From Blastocatellia bacterium (lineage in GTDB: Bacteria; Acidobacteriota; Blastocatellia; UBA7656), in assembly GCA_022615215.1 (NCBI GenBank), contig JAKEHD010000408.1:1-18948 (forward strand): a DNA stretch of 18,948 nt, given 5' to 3'. Positions within the stretch are counted from its first letter, which is position 1, and every line of letters starts with the position of its first letter. A program made the position numbers and the translations under genes. Positions 7,721 through 14,164 of this stretch are shown piece after piece. The notes below the pieces were generated by a model, which saw only the letters and a list, made by a program, of their open reading frames with translations, was not told the origin of the DNA and made no database searches.

Positions 7721-7780
7721 AAGTTCAGAGTCCACGCCCATAGCGTGCTGCGGCTGCCCTTATGGCTGTACTCTGAACTT
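7721..7780. repeat. REP-like palindromic hairpin
   Basis: The 11-nt arms AAGTTCAGAGT (7721-7731) and ACTCTGAACTT (7770-7780) are perfectly complementary. A smaller stem lies inside: CACGC / GCGTG with the loop CCATA (about 7733-7747). The nested-hairpin form is that of REP elements mobilised by RAYT-type transposases; no such transposase lies in this window. Confidence 0.7.
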
Positions 7781-7788
7781 TAGACAAA

Positions 7789-7818
7789 ACTCTCCTATGC
7801 TGCCGCGCAGAGTATAAT
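7789..7818 (+). promoter_or_regulatory. Promoter-like sequence ending in TATAAT, antisense to the nuclease gene
   Basis: This 30-mer aligns without gaps to 141-170 with 20 identical positions, keeping ACT.TC, CCGCGC and AGTATA at the same distances; it ends in a perfect TATAAT (7813-7818). It points right, into the antisense strand of the phosphatase/nuclease gene. No plus-strand gene follows. Confidence 0.35.
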
Positions 7819-7901
7819 CACCCCTGCACCTCTGCTCCCGGAACCGCAGTCGGCGTCCCGACCTCCCCTGCATGTTTTCGCCTCTGCTCTCCCTTGCTTC
7901 G

Positions 7902-8918
7902 TTACGTCAGCGCCAGGTCAACTACTATGGGGTCGTGGTCTGACAGGGGGGAGCCTCTCCATCTGAGTCCGGCTATGGTTTGAGGACAGACGCTTGTCGC
8001 TCCGGTTTTTCGGTCTATCGCTTCGCCGTCTTCAAGCGGTCTCAAGCCTCTGGCGGCCAGCCAGTCGAGACGGAATTCGAGCAGAAGGCCCGATGGCCCT
8101 ATCCTTCGCATTACCCATCCCCTCAGCGGATTGGGCAGACGGCTCGCATCGTCAAGCTTCGAGACTATAGACCTGCTCGTAGCCGCCCGGTCATTGAGTG
8201 CCTCGACTTCGTAACCTGAGCGAGTGAATTCTCTTATGGCCGGTTCTTTTCTTTCCGGGTGAAGCAGCGAGCGGGCGAGCCTTTCAGGGTCGCTTGCGAA
8301 AATCTTCACCACATTCTTTGCCGTCCGCAAGGGTCCGCCGCGCGCAAAGGTGTGAGTGTTCAGGTCTCCGCCCATTATGATTTTCGCGGACGCTTCGCTG
8401 CTCTCTTCCGCGCGCGACTCGATGTATTGAAGAAAGGCGCGCATCTGTTTTGCGCGGCATCGCGGCGTGTTTACAACGTCGAGGTGAGTGGTCGCCGCAG
8501 TCAATTTCATTCCTCGAATTTCAATGTCCAGACAGATGCCTATCCGTCCGCCGAGCCGTTTCTCCCTGCTCTCGAAATTGTTTTCGCATCTCGGCAGGCG
8601 GACTATTTCAGGGTTGGAGAAATGGTGCCTCGTCAGAATAGCGTTGCCGTGCAAAGCGTCGGCGTTTTCGCCGGGCAGATTCAACTCTTCTCTCACGCCC
8701 TTGGTCATCTCAAGGTATTCGGCCCCGTAGACGGCATGCGCAGAAAGCGCGCGGACGAGTTCGCGCGCCACATTTATATTACCCGAACGCGCCATCCCGC
8801 AATCGAGTTCGTTGAGCAGCAAAAGGTCCGCACGCGCGAGCACCTCGTGGGAGTTCAGAACCGAGATTATGCCTTCGAGCCTCGCGCCCCGCTCGATGTT
8901 CCACTCGACTACTCTCAA
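7902..8918 (-). CDS. Endonuclease/exonuclease/phosphatase (EEP) family protein
   Basis: This is a metal-dependent phosphodiesterase-fold protein of the DNase I/exonuclease III superfamily; the substrate is unknown. Motifs are complete: WNIERG with N7, LLLNELD with E37, GNAILTR (91-97), THLDV with H145, GGDLN with D185 and N187, and SDHDPIVVDL with D327-H328. As drawn it begins at TTG 8918 with a poor ribosome site and gives 338 residues. The same frame stays open upstream (ESDAALPRLESF) to an in-frame TAA at 8955-8957. Beyond that TAA it continues with good coding character to an ATG at 9065. The natural protein was therefore probably 387 residues, and this copy is either a fresh nonsense mutant or a sequencing error. 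Confidence 0.85.
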   Translation of the reverse strand: MRVVEWNIERGARLEGIISVLNSHEVLARADLLLLNELDCGMARSGNINVARELVRALSAHAVYGAEYLEMTKGVREELNLPGENADALHGNAILTRHHFSNPEIVRLPRCENNFESREKRLGGRIGICLDIEIRGMKLTAATTHLDVVNTPRCRAKQMRAFLQYIESRAEESSEASAKIIMGGDLNTHTFARGGPLRTAKNVVKIFASDPERLARSLLHPERKEPAIREFTRSGYEVEALNDRAATSRSIVSKLDDASRLPNPLRGWVMRRIGPSGLLLEFRLDWLAARGLRPLEDGEAIDRKTGATSVCPQTIAGLRWRGSPLSDHDPIVVDLALT

Positions 8919-8954
8919 AAAAGATTCGAGCCTCGGCAGCGCCGCGTCTGATTC

Positions 8955-9065
8955 TTATATTTTCGGCTCTCTGAATAAGCGGTCGAGTTCCGCCTTATAT
9001 TTTCGGTAGACATCGGAGCGGCGAAGCTCTTTGAAAGTCGCAAACCGGCTCAGTTCCGCGATCAT
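8955..9065 (-). pseudogene. Detached N-terminal segment of the EEP gene
   Basis: ATG at 9065 opens a 36-codon frame (begins MIAELSRFATFKELRRS, ends RLFREPKI) that stops at TAA 8957-8955, exactly in frame with the downstream nuclease. The peptide looks like an amphipathic helical lead-in, and GGAAG lies upstream of the ATG. Alone it is too short for a function. As a fusion it supplies the start that the 7902-8918 frame lacks. Confidence 0.6.
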
Positions 9066-9106
9066 AAGTTGATTGCTTCCGGCCCGTTTTCGGTCTCTGT
9101 TTTCGT

Positions 9107-9135
9107 CTGTCACTTTCGCAAATCCGTTATATAAT
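9107..9135 (+). promoter_or_regulatory. Candidate sigma-70 promoter for the DUF2238 gene
   Basis: CTGTCA (9107-9112, four of six) and TATAAT (9130-9135, six of six) are 17 bp apart. The leader to the ATG at 9345 would be about 200 nt. The rest of this divergent spacer (9066-9344) shows no repeat or structure I can support. Confidence 0.4.
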
Positions 9136-9344
9136 TTTGCCTGATTCAGTAGCCCAAGCGTGAGCGCGGGCTTTCATCGTTGAGCATTAAGATCGCGTTC
9201 AGGATTCAGGAGTCGGCGCTCTCAGGGATTTCACCTGAGCAACCAAAAGAAGAAAAGGTCACTCTAAAGCCCTGCGCGTCTCGCTCGTTTTTGGCAAGCT
9301 CTCGCTCCGGCCTGAGCTATATAAACTGACAAAGGAAAATAGAA

Positions 9345-9968
9345 ATGGTGGACGCGACACTCGAAGCAACCGGCAAAAAATCTTTCAGGCATTATGAATT
9401 TCTCATCTTCAGCATCGCAGCATTCGTGGGCAAATCGGCCCTGTTGATAAGGCTCCCTTACAGGCCCGCAGCCGAGAATGCTTTCTACACAACCATGCTG
9501 CTCGTGATGTTTTATCTCTATTTCAGGTTCCGTTATAAACTCACTCCTCCGACGATAATAGTCTTCTGCCTCGGCGCGGCGGTCGGCGTAGACGTGATGG
9601 GAAACTATCTGCAACTCTACGGCACGCAGTTCGGCCCTGTGCAGTACGATGAGTTCTCGCATTTTTTGGGTTCCGCCTTCGCGCTCGTGCCCGCCATGTG
9701 GCTTGTGAGAGCGACGACCAAGCGCTTCGGCCACAACCTGCCTCTGGATTTCATAGCCTTCATTTCCGTGGCCATCACATTCAGCTTCTGCGCCTATTAC
9801 GAAATACTCGAACTCTGGGACGAGCTATTCTGGGGAGATTTCGAGCGGCTACATGGTTCACACGACAGCGCCAACGACCTTCAATATGACCTGGCAGGCA
9901 TAATAGCGGCCGCGCTCGTGTCGTCTCTCGTCTATAAGCTCGCGGATCGCCGTCGTCAGAATGAATGA
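9345..9968 (+). CDS. YjdF/DUF2238 family integral membrane protein
   Basis: The 207-residue length matches E. coli YjdF (about 209). Hydrophobic segments lie roughly at 20-36, 48-62, 70-86, 107-123, 135-152 and 183-200, so most of the chain is membrane-embedded. The conserved polar positions of the family are present: QYDEFSHFLGS in a loop, AYYEILELWDE after the fifth segment, and GSHDSANDLQYDLAG before the last one. These clustered acidic residues and histidines suggest a metal or lipid-head-group site, but the family has no agreed function. ATG 9345 has AAAGGA eight bases upstream. It is transcribed alone on the plus strand and converges with the AlaX gene. Confidence 0.88.
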   Translation: MVDATLEATGKKSFRHYEFLIFSIAAFVGKSALLIRLPYRPAAENAFYTTMLLVMFYLYFRFRYKLTPPTIIVFCLGAAVGVDVMGNYLQLYGTQFGPVQYDEFSHFLGSAFALVPAMWLVRATTKRFGHNLPLDFIAFISVAITFSFCAYYEILELWDELFWGDFERLHGSHDSANDLQYDLAGIIAAALVSSLVYKLADRRRQNE

Positions 9969-9974
9969 CCCGGC

Positions 9975-10003
9975 AATGGCGCGTTCATTATAAGCTCGCC
10001 ATT
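9975..10003. terminator. Possible bidirectional terminator between convergent genes
   Basis: AATGGCG (9975-9981) pairs with CGCCATT (9997-10003) around a 15-nt loop in the 33-bp gap between the DUF2238 gene and alaX. The right arm overlaps the alaX stop codon. There is no T-run, so the call is tentative. Confidence 0.35.
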
Positions 10004-11213
10004 ACGAGGCCTCGATCTTTTCAGCCGCAAGCCTTACGGCTTCTTCCAATTTTTCAGCATTAGCTCCGCCGCCCTGCGCAAGGTCGGGCCTGCCTCCGCC
10101 CCGGCCCCCTAGAATCTGGCAGGCTTCCCCAAGCAACTGACCGCAGTTGTAGGGCAGCCCCTCAGACCGCGCAAAGACCAATCGCGCTCCTGCTCGTTCG
10201 TCTCTCGCGCCGAGCAGTGCCACTGAGGGTTCCTGATTTACTATCTTCGACGCAAGCAAGCGAAGCTCGTCGGCGTCCCTCGCATCGAAGACGGCGCGAA
10301 TCGTTTTGAAGCCGCCTGACTCGGTGGCCCCTGCGAGCATTCGTGAGGCTTCAGCCTCCAAGGCCAATTCCAGGAGATCGCGAATGCGCTTCTTTAAAGA
10401 TTTGTTCTCCTGAATGGCCCGCGCCACGAGTTCGGGCGAAGAGTCTCTCTCGGCGCTGAAGAGGCGAGCTACGGCGACCGCAGTATCGTTCGCCCGCCGG
10501 TAATCCCTGAGCGCGCGCCCGCCGCAAACGAATTCAACCCGCGTCTGTCGTCTGACACGCTCGTAAGACTTGATGACTATCAACCCTATCTGCCCCGCTC
10601 GCGCCGCGTGAGTGCCTCCACACGGAGACCAGTCGAAGTCTTCGACCTCTATCACCCTTACACTGCCGCTCACGGCGCTCTCTTCTCTGAGCGGAAGGCG
10701 CGCGGCCTCTTCGTCGCCCGCGATATGTACGCGCATGGGACGGTCTTCGAATATTATACGGTTGGCAATCTCTTCGGCCGTGCGACAGTGATCCATGCTC
10801 GCGGGTTCGAGTTCTATATCGATGGTAGAGGTCTCGGATCCCAGATGAAACGATCTCGTCTCAGCGCCGCAAGCCTGCACGAATGCCTGCGAGAGTATAT
10901 GCTGACCGCTGTGTTGCTGTAAGTGATCGAGCCTGCGCGCGCTATCGACCGCTCCGTCAACCGACATACCGGGTTTTATAATGCCCGCCTGTTCGACGAG
11001 GTGAAAGATTATCCCGTCGTCCTCGAAAACGTCTACCACCCGAACGCTCGCGAGCCTTCCCGTATCGTTTGGCTGGCCTCCGCCTGTCGGATAAAAGGCC
11101 GTGCGGTCGAGAATGATTCGATCTCCGCGATCAGTAGGGCGCACATCGAGTACGGTCGCCGTGAATTCGAGCAGGTGCGAATCGGTGAAGTATAATCTCT
11201 CGGTCTTTTGCAT
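10002..11213 (-). CDS. Alanyl-tRNA editing protein AlaX-L type (with DHHA1 domain)
   Basis: It is a free-standing copy of the AlaRS editing domain, expected to hydrolyse Ser-tRNA(Ala) or Gly-tRNA(Ala) in the cytosol. The N-terminal barrel contains FYPTGGGQPNDTG (40-52). The zinc site is complete: H101 and H105 in QQHSGQHIL, C198 and H202 in SPCGGTH. The C-terminal third is a DHHA1 domain ending in GGRGGGRPDLAQGGG, so it is the long form (403 residues) rather than AlaX-S. The ATG at 11213 is served by GAGGA six bases upstream, which overlaps the TGA of the DUF5615 toxin gene. It is thus the third gene of a DUF433-DUF5615-AlaX operon, an unusual position for an editing enzyme. Confidence 0.93.
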   Translation of the reverse strand: MQKTERLYFTDSHLLEFTATVLDVRPTDRGDRIILDRTAFYPTGGGQPNDTGRLASVRVVDVFEDDGIIFHLVEQAGIIKPGMSVDGAVDSARRLDHLQQHSGQHILSQAFVQACGAETRSFHLGSETSTIDIELEPASMDHCRTAEEIANRIIFEDRPMRVHIAGDEEAARLPLREESAVSGSVRVIEVEDFDWSPCGGTHAARAGQIGLIVIKSYERVRRQTRVEFVCGGRALRDYRRANDTAVAVARLFSAERDSSPELVARAIQENKSLKKRIRDLLELALEAEASRMLAGATESGGFKTIRAVFDARDADELRLLASKIVNQEPSVALLGARDERAGARLVFARSEGLPYNCGQLLGEACQILGGRGGGRPDLAQGGGANAEKLEEAVRLAAEKIEAS

Positions 11214-11222
11214 ATTAATTCC

Positions 11223-11582
11223 TCAAAACGGCTGGCTGATGATTCTGATGGTATTTTCGAAATCTTCCGGCACTCCGACTTCCAGGAAGAACTGAAGCCA
11301 CAGAGCCGCATCGCGGATTGCCACCTCCTGCCTGATGATAACAACTCCCGGACTTAGACTCTGCTCGATGAATTCTCCAAAATGCTGCGGCAGGGTTCTC
11401 AGGTCATGGCTCACCAAAATGCGATCATCAGCCGCCGCGATCCGCAGTATTTCAGGGTCAGGAGTGCCGGTGTGAAATCTGGATTCGGGCGCAGTCTTGA
11501 AGTCGCTCTCCGGAACCAGGCGGATTACAGCATCAATGATTCGCCGGTCGAGGTCGTTATCAGCCTGGTATCTGATCTTCAT
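11223..11582 (-). CDS. DUF5615 PIN-like toxin candidate
   Basis: This 119-residue protein has the DUF5615 signature of a PIN-like nuclease fold. The family position usually written AD(E/N) is seen as ADNDLD with D8, D10 and D12. It is followed by TPDPEIL with D42, AAADDRILVSHDLRTLP with D52, D53 and D60, and SPGVVIIRQ in the last third. These acidic residues would bind the metal needed for RNA cleavage. DUF5615 genes regularly follow DUF433 genes, and the pair is regarded as a putative toxin-antitoxin system. The start ATG overlaps the DUF433 stop as ATGA, indicating translational coupling. Toxicity has not been shown from this sequence. Confidence 0.88.
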   Translation of the reverse strand: MKIRYQADNDLDRRIIDAVIRLVPESDFKTAPESRFHTGTPDPEILRIAAADDRILVSHDLRTLPQHFGEFIEQSLSPGVVIIRQEVAIRDAALWLQFFLEVGVPEDFENTIRIISQPF

Positions 11583-11935
11583 TCTCGCTCGGATGTGATG
11601 ATTCGCTCACGCAGTTCTTCGGCAGTTTTGATGAATTCGGGGTGCTGTGCCAGCAGTTGCTCTTGCCGCTCATCCTCTTCCTGGCAGAGATGTTTCAGGT
11701 AGTTTTCGACCTCCTCCTGATTATTCAAGTAGAAGCTGATGGCGCTGTATATCTTCGCCAGCGGCAGAGCAGGAAAGCAGTCTCGGCGAATGGTTTCCGG
11801 CGACAGGCCTTCCTTGAAGCGCAGAATCACGGCCGCGAAGGTGACGGGAGACTCTGTGATGTAGTAACTTCCCTGCCGTTCCTCGATTGATGGGGGAATA
11901 GCGTTCAGGTGAAGTGTGATTTTCTTACTGCTCAT
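11579..11935 (-). CDS. DUF433 family antitoxin candidate
   Basis: This protein of 118 residues starts MSSKKITLHLN. It contains the DUF433 helical core: YYITESPVTFAAVILRFKEG, SPETIRRDCFPALPL, and KIYSAISFYLNNQEEVENYL, followed by a charged C-terminal helix that may wrap the toxin. The ATG at 11935 is preferred over the longer frame (11962) because TAGGAG lies seven bases upstream of it, and the extra residues are not family-like. The stop overlaps the DUF5615 start. A 17-bp palindrome lies 24-40 bases before the ATG and may be its own operator. It differs from the orphan DUF433 at 785-991 in length and sequence, so the two are not a recent duplication. Confidence 0.85.
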   Translation of the reverse strand: MSSKKITLHLNAIPPSIEERQGSYYITESPVTFAAVILRFKEGLSPETIRRDCFPALPLAKIYSAISFYLNNQEEVENYLKHLCQEEDERQEQLLAQHPEFIKTAEELRERIITSERE

Positions 11936-11942
11936 GCTCTTG

Positions 11943-11975
11943 CTCCTAAGTTGGCCCATCATATCACAGATATGA
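11943..11975 (-). promoter_or_regulatory. Operator/promoter candidate of the DUF433-DUF5615-AlaX operon
   Basis: TCATATC (11959-11965) and GATATGA (11969-11975) form a perfect 7-bp inverted repeat around ACA. One arm overlaps a minus-strand TATGAT (11963-11958), five of six for a -10 box; no good -35 is seen. The ribosome site TAGGAG (11948-11943) follows at once. Binding by the antitoxin is inference from how such systems are usually controlled. Confidence 0.5.
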
Positions 11976-12012
11976 CCCTGCGAAGAACCACTCCGGTTGC
12001 GGCTGGGTCATA
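11971..12012. repeat. Perfect 8-bp inverted repeat after the methyltransferase
   Basis: TATGACCC (11971-11978) and GGGTCATA (12005-12012) are perfectly complementary across 26 nt, starting 3 bases after the methyltransferase stop. It shares bases with the adjacent palindrome. It may be a terminator-like hairpin or part of the same operator; there is no T-run. Confidence 0.4.
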
Positions 12013-12015
12013 CAT

Positions 12016-14043
12016 TCATAGGGCGAGGTCTTCGGTCTCGCAATCTTTCAAGGAACCCCCTCCCTCACGGTTGGGGTACTGAAGCTCGACCGTAAGGGAT
12101 CGCTCTCTTACAGTAGAGCTACTGAAAGGCGAGGCGATTGCCTCTGAGACCGGCTCGAACAACTTCAACTGTTGTTGCGTTGACGACGCTTGCGCGAGCG
12201 CGCCGCTCCTCAATCCATCGGCCACGACCCTGGCCGCGCGCGTAGCCTCGCTCCAGGAATCGAATGCGCTATCGTAAGCCTGAAGCTCATACTTCGACAA
12301 CGACTCGACTTCCGCTCTTGTCGGCAAACGTCCGAGCGCGAGCGTTAGCCTCTGCAACTCGATTTGCAATGCCCGCTTTGAAACTCCTGTGCGCGTTTTT
12401 CTGTTCTGCACGCGCGAGGGCGACGATCTTCGCTCTGCCATCTTGCGCTCTGCCGCTCTGAGATAGCCGGGGTCTTGCTCTACGGCTATGAAGCGTCGGC
12501 CCAATCGCTTTGCCACGAAAGGAGTAGCCCCCGTGCCCGCGAAACAATCCAGCACCAGATCATTCGCATCGGTCGTCAGGCGGGTGATGCGGTCAATGAG
12601 GCGTTCGGGCGTCTCACAAGGGTGAATTTTCGGAAGACGCGAAGAGTGGGCGGGACGACGGACGCGATGTATGTCGTGCCAGACATCGGTCAACTCGCCT
12701 CGCCAGACGTGGCCCGACGCGCGCCTCTTGCGTATGCACGAGCGACGCTGACAAACGTCTGCGCGGTCGGGCGGAAAGACGGCTTCGTCGAAAGGCTCCC
12801 AGCCGTTCTCCATCGAATGATAATTGAATGTGGCGGCGCGCTCCCCCTTTGTGAAATAGAGCAGCGCATAGTGCGCGGGCATAAGGATGCCTTTGGGTTC
12901 GGGCAGCGAATTCCATACTATCCAGTTTTGCAGAAACATATCGCCGCTCCGGCTCAAAAAATCGGCAAGCCATACGGCCCACCTCGGCAGATTGAGCACC
13001 ACGAGCGCGCCGCCCGGTTTCAGCACTCGCTCGTATTCGATGAGCCATCTCTTGCACCAGCCTGTGTAATCGCTCGCGTCTCTGTCATCCGAATAGCCGT
13101 TATAGCCTTTCGTAAGATTGAAGGGCGGGTCGGCGAACGCAAGGTCTACTGTCTCGGAAGGTATTTGCTTCATCACATCGAGGCAGGGCGCGCGGTGGAG
13201 GCGGTCGAGCAACTCTTCGGGAACAACTCGCGCTTGGGAGACCGCTCGCGGAGCGTGGTCGCGTAATCGCGTGCCGCTCATAAGTCGCCTCTTCCAAACG
13301 AGGGGGTCGAATGCGCATAAGCGGGACGGCTCTTCTCTGTGCTGCGCTGTCCAGAAAGACTGCGCGTCCGGAATCAGAAGCAGTAACCTGTTGCCGCCCC
13401 GCCCCGCCGACATTTGAATTATGCGGTCGAAAATTTCTGAAGGCATGCGGTCTTGCGGGTCGACTACAAGGTCCATCCATACGTCCGAGAGCATCACTCC
13501 ATCGGGGTGCATAAGATGCGATTTGCCGCCCCAATCTTTCAGCGTCTCTCCGCAACAGCGACACCTTGAGTGAGGCACGCGGACTGGATTCAAACTCGCG
13601 CCCGGTTTCGACATAAGCAGCAGGCCCGTATGTTCGGGCCTAGGACCGCCCTCTTTTTGCGCCGTCATGGTTCGCACTGCGATCCAATACCTGAACCCCA
13701 ATTCGTCAGAGAGAGCGGTCGCATATCGCGCGAGGTGGCCCGGCAATCCGTATACGAACATAAGTCCGTTCGAAGAGAGGGCGCTCGCGGCAGCACGGAG
13801 CGATTGCAGATTGTGTTCTATGAAACGGATCGTGGTGTCACTCTTCAGATTGAAAGGGCGATAGCGGTCTTCGGCCTCATAGGGCGGCGCGGCAACACAC
13901 AGGGAAAACCCATCCTCTATGAAATCTCCGCAATGGAAAGATAGAGATAACGATGGAGTCGTTATCTCTTCGGGCGCTTTTGCAATCGTAGTATCAAACT
14001 CTGCGCGCCGGGCGAGCGCGATCAACTCTTCGATATTCAACAT
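12016..14043 (-). CDS. Two-domain DNA methyltransferase (N4/N6 type) with homing-endonuclease-associated repeat
   Basis: Starting at ATG 14043 (MLNIEEL) the protein has 675 residues. Part 1 (about 30-260) looks like a DNA methylase but has AAPPY (52-55) where the catalytic motif is (D/N/S)PPY/F, and only SAGRGG in place of the SAM-binding FxGxG. It carries a zinc-like CRCCG (161-165) with nearby histidines and an LSDVWMDL segment. Part 2 (about 270-525) is a complete beta-class PF01555-type methylase with ADPPFNL (motif IV, 304-310) before DCFAGTG (motif I, 499-505). Residues 555-606 (LGRLPTRAEV, then FDSWSEATRAA) match the homing-endonuclease-associated repeat, a DNA-binding helix unit. No restriction enzyme is adjacent, so it looks like an orphan. 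The frame continues to 14112, but those 23 extra codons come from a dispersed repeat. Confidence 0.88.
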   Translation of the reverse strand: MLNIEELIALARRAEFDTTIAKAPEEITTPSLSLSFHCGDFIEDGFSLCVAAPPYEAEDRYRPFNLKSDTTIRFIEHNLQSLRAAASALSSNGLMFVYGLPGHLARYATALSDELGFRYWIAVRTMTAQKEGGPRPEHTGLLLMSKPGASLNPVRVPHSRCRCCGETLKDWGGKSHLMHPDGVMLSDVWMDLVVDPQDRMPSEIFDRIIQMSAGRGGNRLLLLIPDAQSFWTAQHREEPSRLCAFDPLVWKRRLMSGTRLRDHAPRAVSQARVVPEELLDRLHRAPCLDVMKQIPSETVDLAFADPPFNLTKGYNGYSDDRDASDYTGWCKRWLIEYERVLKPGGALVVLNLPRWAVWLADFLSRSGDMFLQNWIVWNSLPEPKGILMPAHYALLYFTKGERAATFNYHSMENGWEPFDEAVFPPDRADVCQRRSCIRKRRASGHVWRGELTDVWHDIHRVRRPAHSSRLPKIHPCETPERLIDRITRLTTDANDLVLDCFAGTGATPFVAKRLGRRFIAVEQDPGYLRAAERKMAERRSSPSRVQNRKTRTGVSKRALQIELQRLTLALGRLPTRAEVESLSKYELQAYDSAFDSWSEATRAARVVADGLRSGALAQASSTQQQLKLFEPVSEAIASPFSSSTVRERSLTVELQYPNREGGGSLKDCETEDLAL

Positions 14044-14057
14044 GGCGTTCGATTTAA

Positions 14058-14148
14058 GCAGAGGAGCAGGGGGATTCGGAAAGGATGAAGGATGAAGCCC
14101 CCTTCGCTCCACCCTTCATCCTTCATCCTTCATCCCTCATCCTTCCAA
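14058..14148. repeat. GGATGAAGGATGAAG hairpin repeat
   Basis: GCAGAGGAGCAGGGG (14058-14072, also at 7631-7645) leads into GATTCGGAAAGGATGAAGG (14073-14091, also at 18882-18900). Tandem GGATGAA units here face tandem TTCATCC units from about 14110 to 14140, making a long hairpin around a short GC-rich loop. It fills the spacer between cysE and the methyltransferase and extends the open frame of the latter. Confidence 0.8.
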
Positions 14149-14164
14149 AAGCCCCTGCTTATCA

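Larger units (their letters stand above)
7612..7900. repeat. 289-bp nested imperfect inverted repeat (MITE/REP-like)
   Basis: The outer arms GAAGCAAGGG (7612-7621) and CCCTTGCTTC (7891-7900) are exact inverted copies; the right one ends one base before the stop codon of the nuclease gene. Inside, both arms repeat the same order when read inwards: G-rich GCAGAGG and GCAGGGG blocks, then a TACT..GCGCG block (7686-7698 and 7802-7817), then the centre AAGTTCAGAGT (7721-7731) facing ACTCTGAACTT (7770-7780). No transposase and no target duplication are seen. The spacer 7504-7611 shows nothing else. Confidence 0.7.

Noticed and set aside
7612..7900. Insertion sequence
   Set aside because: There is no transposase frame and no target-site duplication; only a non-autonomous or REP-like element can be supported.
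8259..8951. Plus-strand frame of 230 codons
   Set aside because: Antisense to the EEP nuclease gene; no motif. The TATAAT at 7813 points this way, but that does not make the frame coding.
12475..13266. Plus-strand frame of 263 codons
   Set aside because: Antisense to the intact second half of the methyltransferase; composition typical of a shadow frame.
14044..14112. N-terminal extension of the methyltransferase from ATG 14112
   Set aside because: These codons are encoded by the dispersed GGATGAAGG repeat, not by conserved coding sequence.
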